Positions 1-5,735 of a stretch of 6,125 nt of DNA are shown one piece after another. A program made the translations under genes and the position numbers. Numbering within the stretch: position 1 is the stretch's first letter; each line of letters opens with the position of its first letter. Under the pieces are notes generated by a model. The model searched no databases, had not been told where the DNA came from, and worked only from the letters and a program-made list of their open reading frames with translations. Origin of the DNA: Bacillota bacterium (GTDB lineage: Bacteria > Bacillota > Clostridia > Peptostreptococcales > Anaerovoracaceae); contig JAFOGM010000072.1 of the NCBI GenBank assembly GCA_017386805.1, positions 1 through 6,125 on the forward strand. Direction: 5' to 3'.

Positions 1-762
1 CGCGTCAATGTTCTGCTGCTGGGCATCAACGAAAACCTGACGGACACCATTATGGTTGCCAGCTTCGATATGAAAGCCAAGCACGTGGACGTGATCTCCG
101 TTCCGCGAGATACGTACTACGAACGACCGGGCTATACCAAGCCGGCGGAAAAGAAGATCAATGCTGCCTACAAGGGCTCTGCAGTGAACACCGCCAAGGC
201 GGTCAGCGACGTTCTTTTAGGAATGCCGCTGCACTATTATGCGGTCATTAAGTACGACGGCGTAAAGAATGTGGTGGATGCCATCGGCGGCGTACCGATG
301 AACATTCCCTTCAATATGAAATACAGCGACCCCACAGCCGATCCCCCGCTCTACATTAACATCTACAAGGGGGAACAGGTTCTGGACGGTGATCACGCCA
401 TGCAGTTCCTGCGCTATCGTTCCGGTTACGTGGAAGGTGACCTGGGTCGTGTAAAGGCTCAGCAGGAATTCGTGAAGTCCGCATTCAAACAGGTGTTGAA
501 GTCCAATCTGCTGAACACTGCAGAAGTGGTCTTTGACAACGTGGAATCCGATATCACCCTGGAAATGGCTACAAAGATCGCCACCAAGGCCATCGGCCTC
601 AGTGGAGACGATATCCAGACCTATGTGATCCCCAACTGGCCGGATCCGAATTCTCCGTATTATGTTTACCCGAAAACGGAAGAAATCGGAAAGCTGTTGG
701 AACAGATCTATTCCATCGAACCGGAAGTAGCCGAAGGTGACGTGGTTGAGGATGAAGAATAG
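1..762 (+). CDS. LCP (LytR-CpsA-Psr) family cell-wall glycopolymer transferase, 5' end missing
   Basis: Enzymes of this family act outside the membrane and attach undecaprenyl-phosphate-linked glycopolymers (teichoic acids, capsule) to peptidoglycan. The frame is open from base 1 and runs 253 codons to TAG at 760-762, so the N-terminal anchor and true start lie upstream. Visible family hallmarks are NVLLLG near residues 3-8, TDT at 14-16, ISVPRDTYY at about 32-40, KINAAY near 52-57, and RYR..(9)..R at about 138-150 followed by AQQEF. The conserved Asp and Arg residues that bind the pyrophosphate lipid in the family are present at these motifs. The usual RSDT appears as LTDT, so one common Arg is missing. 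The tail is acidic (EVAEGDVVEDEE). It is the first visible gene of the rho operon, 13 nt before rho. The family call is secure. Which polymer it transfers cannot be told from sequence. Confidence 0.92.
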   Translation, partial: RVNVLLLGINENLTDTIMVASFDMKAKHVDVISVPRDTYYERPGYTKPAEKKINAAYKGSAVNTAKAVSDVLLGMPLHYYAVIKYDGVKNVVDAIGGVPMNIPFNMKYSDPTADPPLYINIYKGEQVLDGDHAMQFLRYRSGYVEGDLGRVKAQQEFVKSAFKQVLKSNLLNTAEVVFDNVESDITLEMATKIATKAIGLSGDDIQTYVIPNWPDPNSPYYVYPKTEEIGKLLEQIYSIEPEVAEGDVVEDEE

Positions 763-767
763 AGGGA
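761..767 (+). promoter_or_regulatory. Ribosome binding site that sets the rho start
   Basis: AGAGGGA lies 8 nt before ATG 776 and overlaps the LCP stop codon. The two other in-frame starts, GTG 737 and ATG 752, lack a comparable site and lie inside the LCP gene. The overlap with the stop suggests that LCP and rho translation are coupled. Confidence 0.7.
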
Positions 768-775
768 ATATAGAA

Positions 776-1963
776 ATGGAAGAACAAGTGTTACAGGAAG
801 AGCAGCGCTCTGAGGTGCGGCGTCAGGAAGAGCGTCCGGAAGTGGAAGGGATCCTGGAAATCGTGGAAGGCGGCTTTGGTTTTTTACGATTCCACAATTT
901 CCTCACCAGCGAGCAGGACATCTACGTGTCCCCTACCCAGATCCGACGTTTTCGCCTGAAGACCGGGGATAAGATCCTGGGGATCACCCGTCGTCCCAAC
1001 GAAGATGAAAAGTTCGGAGCTCTGTTATATGTGAAGACCGTCAATGGTGACGAACCGGGTGCATCCATCCGCCGTCCGGATTTCGACGATTTGACGCCCA
1101 TCTTCCCTAATCAGCGTCTGGCGCTGGAGGATGGTTCCAGAGAACTGTCCATGCGTCTGATCGATCTGATTGCCCCCATCGGCCGCGGTCAGCGAGGCCT
1201 CATCGTGGCGCCTCCCAAGGCGGGGAAGACCGTATTGCTGAAGAATGTGGCTGCCAGCATCGAAAAGAAATATCCCGAAGTGGAACTGATCGTTCTTCTG
1301 GTGGACGAACGTCCGGAGGAAGTGACCGATATGCAGCGTTCCATCAAGGGTGAGGTGATCTACTCCACCTTCGATGAAATGCCTCAGAATCACGTGAAGG
1401 TAGCGGAAATGGTTCTGGCAAGAGCTCAGCGTCTGGCGGAACACGGAAAAGATGTTGTGATTTTACTGGACAGCCTGACCAGACTGGCCAGAGCTTATAA
1501 TCTGGTGGTTCCCGCCTCCGGAAGAACCCTGTCCGGAGGTTTGGATCCCACAGCCCTCTACTGGCCCAAGAAATTCTTTGGTGCGGCCAGAAACTTTGAA
1601 GAAGGAGGTTCCGTAACCATTCTGGCCACAGCCTTAGTGGAAACCGGGAGCCGCATGGATGATGTGATCTTCGAAGAATTCAAGGGAACCGGTAACATGG
1701 AACTTCACCTGGACAGAAAGCTGTCCGAAAAGAGGATTTTCCCGGCCATCAACCTGAACAAATCGGGAACCCGCCGCGAAGACCTTTTAATGACACAGGA
1801 AGAACTGGAAGCCGTGTGGATCATGCGCCGCGCCATGGCCAACCTGGGGACCCAGGAAGCCACGGAACGTATCGTGGACCAGATGGCTCATACAAAGAAC
1901 AACGAAGATTTTATTCAGATCATGAAGAAAATCGGGTTGGAGGATACCAATGGACTTAAATAA
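776..1963 (+). CDS. rho: Transcription termination factor Rho, short N-terminus
   Basis: Rho is a hexameric RNA-dependent ATPase that loads on untranslated RNA and releases RNA polymerase. The protein has 395 aa from ATG 776. A cold-shock-like RNA-binding domain (about residues 24-100) carries the RNP motif GFGFLR at 33-38 and DIYVSPTQIRRF at 48-59. The RecA-like motor follows: Walker A APPKAGKT (145-152), catalytic Glu178 in VDERPEE, Walker B ILLD ending at Asp232, Q-loop VPASGR (245-250), R-loop ETGSR (289-293), EEFKGTGNMELHL (300-312) and the arginine finger region SGTRRE (330-335). By my alignment from memory, E. coli residues map with an offset of 33. The Q-loop and R-loop lysines of E. 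coli are Arg250 and Arg293 here, a conservative change. What is missing is the N-terminal helix bundle: only about 23 Glu/Arg-rich residues precede the RNA-binding fold. An in-frame TAG at 728 rules out a longer form. The 3' end overlaps the next gene by 14 nt. Confidence 0.97.
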   Translation: MEEQVLQEEQRSEVRRQEERPEVEGILEIVEGGFGFLRFHNFLTSEQDIYVSPTQIRRFRLKTGDKILGITRRPNEDEKFGALLYVKTVNGDEPGASIRRPDFDDLTPIFPNQRLALEDGSRELSMRLIDLIAPIGRGQRGLIVAPPKAGKTVLLKNVAASIEKKYPEVELIVLLVDERPEEVTDMQRSIKGEVIYSTFDEMPQNHVKVAEMVLARAQRLAEHGKDVVILLDSLTRLARAYNLVVPASGRTLSGGLDPTALYWPKKFFGAARNFEEGGSVTILATALVETGSRMDDVIFEEFKGTGNMELHLDRKLSEKRIFPAINLNKSGTRREDLLMTQEELEAVWIMRRAMANLGTQEATERIVDQMAHTKNNEDFIQIMKKIGLEDTNGLK

Positions 1964-2993
1964 AATCTTTATGAAAAACGCCTGCCCCACCAAAATCGGC
2001 GGTCAGGCGGTGATGGAAGGGATCATGATGCAGGGACCGGACCGACTGGCCACTGTGATCCGGAATCCCCATGGAGGAATGCGCATCCGCGTCACTCCCC
2101 GTAAGAAGCCCAGTGCCTGGAAGAAGTGGCCCATTATCCGTGGGGTTCTGGCCTTTGTGTCTTCCATGGTCACCGGCTGTTCCATCCTGATGTATTCCGC
2201 CGAGGTCCTGGAAGACTTTGAAAAGGAAGGACCGGTGGAAAAGAAGCATGAAAAGGACAAGATGACCCTGTTCCTGGAAAAGCACTTTGGAGAAAAGGGT
2301 GCACTGAACGTAATGTTATACGCATCGGTGGTCTTCGCCATCGCTTTCACTGTGGGGATCTTTATCATTCTCCCTACCGTGATCATCAACTTTGCAAGAA
2401 CACTGACAGAAAACGACCTTCTGCTGAATCTGATGGAAGGGATCCTGCGTATCGTTCTCTTCGTGGGTTACGTTTCTGTCATCGCTAAGATGGAAGAAAT
2501 CCGCCGCGTGTTCCAGTACCACGGCGCAGAACATAAGACCATCCACTGTTACGAAAATGGCCTGGAGCTGACTCCGGAAAATGCTCAGAGCTTCGAAACG
2601 CTCCATCCCCGCTGCGGAACCAGCTTTATGGTGTTCGTTATGATCATCAGCTTACTGCTGTTCTCCCTCATGGGTTGGCCCAATCTGGTAGTTCGCGTGA
2701 TCTCCCGTCTGGCCCTGATGCCCGTGGTTGCCGGTCTGTCCTACGAAGTACTGCAGTGGGCCGGCCGCAGCGACTCCTCCCTGGTGAAGACCCTGTCCAT
2801 TCCGGGGATCGCCCTGCAGAAGCTGACTACCCGTCGCCCTGACGAATCCCAGCTGGAAGTGGCAATCACCGCCATGAAGGCGGTTCTGGCGGACAACTGG
2901 TCCGGAGAAGAGCTGATCATTGCGGATATTGCAGAGGATATGACCGTGACCCGCCGTCCCGATCTGGAAGCGGCGGAGCTGGCGAAGAAATAA
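1950..2993 (+). CDS. DUF1385 family integral membrane protein (YqhQ-like)
   Basis: This is a 347-aa membrane protein of a widespread family whose biochemical function I do not know. The start at 1950 has GGAGG at 1939-1943 with a 6-nt spacer, both inside the end of rho, so translation is probably coupled. Conserved blocks are GGQAVMEGIMMQGP (17-30), YHGAEHKTIHCYE (190-202), HPRCGTSF (219-226) and PGIALQKLTTRRPDE (285-299). Hydrophobic stretches at roughly 61-82, 120-148, 158-178 and 225-270 (probably two segments) suggest about four or five membrane passes. The loop between the first two is charged (about 88-116, many Lys and Glu). The His/Cys-rich blocks between the third and fourth stretches look like a metal or active site, but that is inference. 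The C-terminal part is soluble and has repeated hydrophobic-acidic residues. Its place between rho and prmC is a gene order I recall from other Bacillota. ATG 1971 is a less likely start. Confidence 0.93.
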   Translation: MDLNKIFMKNACPTKIGGQAVMEGIMMQGPDRLATVIRNPHGGMRIRVTPRKKPSAWKKWPIIRGVLAFVSSMVTGCSILMYSAEVLEDFEKEGPVEKKHEKDKMTLFLEKHFGEKGALNVMLYASVVFAIAFTVGIFIILPTVIINFARTLTENDLLLNLMEGILRIVLFVGYVSVIAKMEEIRRVFQYHGAEHKTIHCYENGLELTPENAQSFETLHPRCGTSFMVFVMIISLLLFSLMGWPNLVVRVISRLALMPVVAGLSYEVLQWAGRSDSSLVKTLSIPGIALQKLTTRRPDESQLEVAITAMKAVLADNWSGEELIIADIAEDMTVTRRPDLEAAELAKK

Positions 2994-3003
2994 GGAGAAT
3001 TCT

Positions 3004-3885
3004 ATGGGACTGCGCGTAAGAGAAATCATCACTGTGGCGACAAACCGCTTTCAACAGGAAGGCTGCCTCGATCCGAAGCTGGATGCAGAGTTGTTGATGA
3101 TGCACATGCTTCACGTGGATCGCAGCTGGTTCTTCACTCACGCTGCGGATCCGCTGTCCGATGAAACCTGCGAAGATTATTTCAAGCTGGTGGACCGGAG
3201 AGCTTCCGGCATACCGGTGCAGTACATCATCGGCAGTCAGGAGTTCATGGGACTTCGTTTCTATGTGGATGAATCCGTACTGATCCCCCGTCAGGACACC
3301 GAACTGTTGGTGGAGACGGCACTGGAAGAGCTGAAGACTATGAAAAAGCCGGCGCTGGGATCTCTGGAAGTGTTGGATCTCTGCACCGGAAGCGGAGCGA
3401 TTGCCGTGAGTTTGGGATACTATGACTCCCGGATCAAAGTGACGGCGACGGATATCAGCCCCGCTGCCCTGAAAACGGCAAAGAAAAACGCCGGCGGCTA
3501 CAACCTGAATATCAACTTCCAGGAAGGGGATCTGTGGGAGGCCATCGGCTATAACGAAAAGAAACAAAAGGGAAAGAAGCAGTTCGATATGATCTGTTCC
3601 AATCCCCCCTACATACCCAGTGATGTGATTCCCGGCCTCATGCGCGAGGTGAAGGATCACGAACCTATGCTGGCTCTGGATGGAGGACAGGACGGTATGG
3701 ATCTGTACCGCCGTATCTTTGAAAAGGCTGGCTGGTTCTTAAAGCCCCAGGGCGTAATGCTTCTGGAAATCGGCCACGATCAGGGAGAACTGATCACAGC
3801 CTTGGCGGAAGAACACGGTTTCTCCTGTGAGGTTTTGAAGGACCTGGCAGGACACGACCGCACTGTGGTTTGCAGACAAAAATAA
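3004..3885 (+). CDS. prmC: Peptide chain release factor N5-glutamine methyltransferase PrmC
   Basis: PrmC uses S-adenosylmethionine to methylate the glutamine of the GGQ motif in release factors RF1 and RF2, which raises their peptide-release activity. The 293-aa protein has the two expected parts. An N-terminal helical domain (1-80) ends in SGIPVQYIIGSQEFMG. A Rossmann methyltransferase domain follows with LIPRQDTE (93-100), the SAM-binding loop DLCTGSGAI (125-133), an acidic residue after the second strand in TATDIS (147-152), and the catalytic NPPY at 200-203. NPPY followed by IPSDVIP is diagnostic of the glutamine N5-methyltransferases. A Lys-rich insert, EKKQKGKKQ, sits at 185-193 just before the NPPY strand. 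The start follows AAGGAGA (2992-2998), which overlaps the stop of the DUF1385 gene. It is the last gene of the operon, with the terminator hairpin immediately downstream. Its substrate gene prfA is about 1.85 kb further on, beyond a malic enzyme gene. Confidence 0.97.
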   Translation: MGLRVREIITVATNRFQQEGCLDPKLDAELLMMHMLHVDRSWFFTHAADPLSDETCEDYFKLVDRRASGIPVQYIIGSQEFMGLRFYVDESVLIPRQDTELLVETALEELKTMKKPALGSLEVLDLCTGSGAIAVSLGYYDSRIKVTATDISPAALKTAKKNAGGYNLNINFQEGDLWEAIGYNEKKQKGKKQFDMICSNPPYIPSDVIPGLMREVKDHEPMLALDGGQDGMDLYRRIFEKAGWFLKPQGVMLLEIGHDQGELITALAEEHGFSCEVLKDLAGHDRTVVCRQK

Positions 3886-3889
3886 AAAG

Positions 3890-3916
3890 AAAGACCAGCT
3901 GGAGAGCTGGTCTTTT
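3890..3916. terminator. Bidirectional intrinsic terminator between convergent prmC and malic enzyme genes
   Basis: A perfect 10-bp stem AAGACCAGCT / AGCTGGTCTT (3891-3900 with 3905-3914) has a GGAG loop, and one extra A-T pair and a G-T wobble extend it outward. The + strand continues TCTTTTGTT. The - strand continues into a T-rich run, the complement of AATAAAAAGA at 3881-3890. It starts 4 nt after the prmC stop and ends 14 nt before the malic enzyme stop, so one hairpin plausibly serves both genes. The U-tract is better on the - strand. Confidence 0.88.
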
Positions 3917-3930
3917 GTTATGCGTTCAAA

Positions 3931-5103
3931 CTAGATTCTTGCTACGCCGGAAGCAATAGCTGCGTCGTATACGGCCTTGGCTACGGTTTCGCCTACGCGT
4001 TCATCGAAGGGCGGAACGATGATGTAGTCAGCGGACAGTTCTTCGTCGGAAACCAGAGATGCGATGGCTTTCGCTGCGGCAACCTTCATTTCTTCGTTGA
4101 TGTCGCTTGCCTTTGCGTCCAGAGCACCGCGGAAGATGCCGGGGAAGGCCAGTACGTTGTTGATCTGGTTGGGGTGGTCGGAACGGCCGGTACCTACAAC
4201 AGCAGCGCCTGCAGCCTTAGCTACGTCGGGCTGGATTTCCGGGTCGGGGTTCGCCATGGGGATCACGATAGCGCCGGGAGCCATGGATTCCACCATTTCC
4301 TTGGAAACAACATCCTTTACGGATACGCCTACGAAGATGTCGGTACCCTTCAGGGCTTCTGCCATACCGCCGGTACGGCATTCCTTGTTGGTCATGTTGG
4401 CGATTTCCTGGTGTACCCAGTTGGAGTAGGTTTCGTTTCTGTTTAAGATGCCCTTACTGGAGCAGCAGAAGATGTCCTTTGCGCCCATGTTCAGCAGCAT
4501 TCTTGCAACAGCGGAGCCTGCAGCACCTGCGCCGGAGATGGCTACGGTGACGTCCTTCCATTCCTTACCTACCACGCGCAGAGCGTTGATCAGGCCGGCG
4601 GTAACAACGATGGCGGTACCGTGCTGGTCGTCGTGGAAGACCGGGATGTCCAGTTCTGCCTTCAGACGGCGTTCGATTTCAGCGCAGCGGGGGGAAGCGA
4701 TATCTTCCAGATTCACACCACCGAAGCTGGGGGCGATCATCTTTACGGTCTGGATGATGTCTTCTACGTCCTGAGAAGCCACGCAGATGGGGAAAGCGTT
4801 TACGCCAGCGAATTCCTTGAACAGAACGCACTTACCTTCCATAACGGGCATCCCTGCTTCGGGACCGATGTTGCCCAGACCTAAAACGGCGGAACCGTCG
4901 GTAACTACGGCAACCATGTTGCCCTTACCGGTATACTTGTAAACGTCTGCCTTGTTCTTTGCGATGTAACGGCAGGGTTCTGCTACGCCGGGGGTGTAAG
5001 CCAGGGACAGTTCCTTGGCGTTGGTCACGGGAGCCTTACCCTTAATGTCGATTTTACCTTTCAGCTGTTCGTGGAATAACAGAGCTTCTTCCTGAATGTT
5101 CAT
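3931..5103 (-). CDS. Malic enzyme, short bacterial type (malate to pyruvate + CO2, NAD(P)-dependent)
   Basis: This cytosolic enzyme decarboxylates malate oxidatively and links C4 acids to pyruvate. From ATG 5103 it has 390 aa, the usual size of the short bacterial form without a fused phosphotransacetylase domain. The N-terminal malic domain shows SLAYTPGVAEPC (33-44, probable catalytic Tyr36), TDGSAVLGLGNIGP (68-81) and MEGK ending at Lys91, the probable catalytic lysine. Metal ligands are expected at Glu133/Asp134 in NLEDI and Asp159 in FHDDQHGTA (156-164). The Rossmann domain carries GAGAAGSA (191-198), later NPDPEI (285-290) and NQINNVLAFPGIFRGALD (312-329). After the second Rossmann strand the sequence is CCSSKG, with Ser where related enzymes often have Asp, so NADP may be preferred. 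The start is fixed by AGGAGG 7 nt upstream. ATG 5145 would place that site inside the coding region. It is a single-gene unit facing the prmC operon. A maeB-like or ytsJ-like symbol would be plausible but is not certain. Confidence 0.96.
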   Translation of the reverse strand: MNIQEEALLFHEQLKGKIDIKGKAPVTNAKELSLAYTPGVAEPCRYIAKNKADVYKYTGKGNMVAVVTDGSAVLGLGNIGPEAGMPVMEGKCVLFKEFAGVNAFPICVASQDVEDIIQTVKMIAPSFGGVNLEDIASPRCAEIERRLKAELDIPVFHDDQHGTAIVVTAGLINALRVVGKEWKDVTVAISGAGAAGSAVARMLLNMGAKDIFCCSSKGILNRNETYSNWVHQEIANMTNKECRTGGMAEALKGTDIFVGVSVKDVVSKEMVESMAPGAIVIPMANPDPEIQPDVAKAAGAAVVGTGRSDHPNQINNVLAFPGIFRGALDAKASDINEEMKVAAAKAIASLVSDEELSADYIIVPPFDERVGETVAKAVYDAAIASGVARI

Positions 5104-5110
5104 AGTATAA

Positions 5111-5116
5111 CCTCCT
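5111..5116 (-). promoter_or_regulatory. Ribosome binding site of the malic enzyme gene
   Basis: Read on the - strand this is a perfect AGGAGG, 7 nt before ATG 5103. It decides the start against the in-frame ATG at 5145, which would add 14 residues (MKQESNLFSIGGYT) unlike the family's N-terminus. Confidence 0.9.
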
Positions 5117-5143
5117 ATAGAAAATAGATTACTCTCTTGTTTC

Positions 5144-5149
5144 ATAATA
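5144..5149 (-). promoter_or_regulatory. Possible -10 element of the malic enzyme gene
   Basis: On the - strand the sequence is TATTAT, one mismatch from TATAAT, preceded directly by GGGTG. It would give a leader of about 34 nt to ATG 5103. No good -35 hexamer is found 16-18 nt upstream, so this is a weak call. Confidence 0.35.
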
Positions 5150-5242
5150 CACCCATTTCTGGGGAAAATACAGTAGAATCTGCAGACGGAACCATTGAAT
5201 AAATTTATGACCTTGTTAAATAATTACTACATACCCGTGATC

Positions 5243-5301
5243 AAAAAAGATTCGACAAAAGCAAAAAAGGACTTGCGGGAAATTCGGACTTATGATACTA
5301 T
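5243..5301 (+). promoter_or_regulatory. Probable rpmE promoter with upstream A-tracts
   Basis: The candidate has TTGCGG (5273-5278) as a partial -35, a 17-nt spacer, and an extended -10 TGA-TACTAT (TG at 5293-5294, hexamer 5296-5301). A-tracts at 5243-5248, 5257-5260 and 5263-5268 lie just upstream and resemble an UP element. The two A6 tracts are 20 bp apart, or two helical turns. Transcription would begin near 5308, giving a leader of about 92 nt. TATGAT at 5291-5296 is an alternative -10 but has no matching -35. Confidence 0.5.
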
Positions 5302-5311
5302 TCTATAGTAT
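5295..5311. repeat. Perfect 7-bp inverted repeat at the rpmE -10 / start region
   Basis: ATACTAT-TCT-ATAGTAT has two perfect 7-bp arms (5295-5301 and 5305-5311) around a 3-bp centre. The left arm overlaps the proposed -10 hexamer and the right arm covers the expected transcription start. The position suits an operator, but no regulator can be named, and AT-rich promoters produce such dyads by chance. Confidence 0.5.
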
Positions 5312-5328
5312 GCTTTATTAAGCCATGA

Positions 5329-5396
5329 ATCCTGCGGTGATTCAGTCCCCAGGATCGAGATATAAACGGAATATAGAAAAGAAAAGAGGTGAATCA
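5329..5396 (+). promoter_or_regulatory. Candidate structured leader of rpmE (hairpin with loop complementary to the RBS region)
   Basis: ATCCTG (5329-5334) pairs perfectly with CAGGAT (5350-5355). After a C/C mismatch, GG (5336-5337) pairs with CC (5347-5348), leaving the loop 5338-5346. Seven loop bases, TGATTCA (5338-5344), are the exact complement of TGAATCA (5390-5396). That segment includes the last three bases of the Shine-Dalgarno sequence GAGGTGA (5386-5392) and most of the spacer to the ATG. A competing hairpin TGAATC/GATTCA (5326-5331 with 5339-5344) uses the same loop bases. This would allow autogenous control by bL31, as known for leaders of other ribosomal protein genes. It is inferred from pairing in one sequence only. 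Confidence 0.35.
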
Positions 5397-5399
5397 GAA

Positions 5400-5600
5400 A
5401 TGAAGCAGGGAATCCATCCTAAGTACGTAGACTGCAAGGTAGTTTGCGCTTGCGGTAACACTTTCATGACCAAGTCCACTAAGGAAGAAATGAGACTGGA
5501 CGTTTGCTCCGCTTGCCATCCGTTCTTTACCGGACAGCAGAAGCACATCAACCGTGGTGGTCGTATTGACAAGTTCAAGAAGAAGTTCAACATGGAATAA
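5400..5600 (+). CDS. rpmE: 50S ribosomal protein L31 (bL31), zinc-binding type
   Basis: bL31 is a small protein of the large subunit that helps bridge it to the small subunit. The 66-aa product begins MKQGIHPKY. It carries CAC (Cys16, Cys18) and CSAC (Cys37, Cys40), the four zinc ligands of the C+ form, and an extra Cys12. The pattern HPFFTGQQK (40-48) followed by GGRIDKFKKKF (53-63) is characteristic, and length and spacing are normal. The start at 5400 follows GAGGTGA (5386-5392) with a 7-nt gap. The longer in-frame extension to ATG 5325 would run through the leader and does not fit the family. The gene ends in TAA followed in frame by TGA. It stands alone between its own promoter and a strong terminator. 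Because it holds zinc, a zinc-responsive paralogue without Cys may exist elsewhere in the genome, but none is in this window. Confidence 0.97.
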   Translation: MKQGIHPKYVDCKVVCACGNTFMTKSTKEEMRLDVCSACHPFFTGQQKHINRGGRIDKFKKKFNME

Positions 5601-5608
5601 TGAAAATG

Positions 5609-5640
5609 AAACCGGAAATGTTAAATTTCCGGTTTTTTTT
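5609..5640 (+). terminator. Intrinsic terminator of rpmE
   Basis: A perfect 11-bp stem AAACCGGAAAT / ATTTCCGGTTT (5609-5619 with 5625-5635) with loop GTTAA runs into eight consecutive T residues (5633-5640). It starts 9 nt after the rpmE stop and should largely separate rpmE from prfA transcription. Confidence 0.93.
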
Positions 5641-5652
5641 CTGGCAAAATGA

Positions 5653-5661
5653 TGATATACT
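5653..5661 (+). promoter_or_regulatory. Probable extended -10 promoter of prfA
   Basis: TGA-TATACT (TG at 5653-5654, hexamer 5656-5661, one mismatch to TATAAT) is a good extended -10 placed just behind the rpmE terminator. The -35 position falls on the terminator T-run and has no recognisable hexamer. Transcription would start near 5668, giving a leader of about 68 nt. Confidence 0.5.
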
Positions 5662-5682
5662 AAATAGTTAGAATATAAAGTG

Positions 5683-5697
5683 GTGGCTTATGGCCAC
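5683..5697 (+). repeat. Small hairpin in the prfA leader
   Basis: GTGGC (5683-5687) and GCCAC (5693-5697) form a perfect 5-bp stem with loop TTATG. The right arm can instead pair as GCCA/TGGC (5693-5696 with 5701-5704), so two structures compete. It is short and its function is unknown. Confidence 0.35.
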
Positions 5698-5735
5698 AAT
5701 TGGCATTTTTGTTAAAAACAGGAGAAAAAAGAACG

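Noticed and set aside
2917..3660. Long - strand open frame of 247 codons across the DUF1385/prmC boundary
   Set aside because: It is a shadow of prmC: low-complexity translation, no recognisable motif, and it overlaps two well-supported genes.
4064..4884. Several + strand open frames of 87-121 codons opposite the malic enzyme gene
   Set aside because: They lie fully antisense to a clear enzyme, have no family likeness or convincing ribosome binding sites, and reflect the codon bias of the real gene.
5104..5145. Upstream start (ATG 5145) adding 14 residues to malic enzyme
   Set aside because: The extension would include the perfect AGGAGG and the candidate -10. ATG 5103 sits 7 nt after that site and gives the normal family N-terminus.
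5181..5194. TGCAGACGGAACCA as a catabolite control (cre) box upstream of malic enzyme
   Set aside because: It keeps the TG, central CG and final CA but misses several other consensus positions, so it is too weak to report as a site.
5325..5399. N-terminal extension of L31 from ATG 5325
   Set aside because: bL31 begins at MK.(G)IHPKY, and ATG 5400 has a strong ribosome binding site. The extra 25 codons are the leader region.
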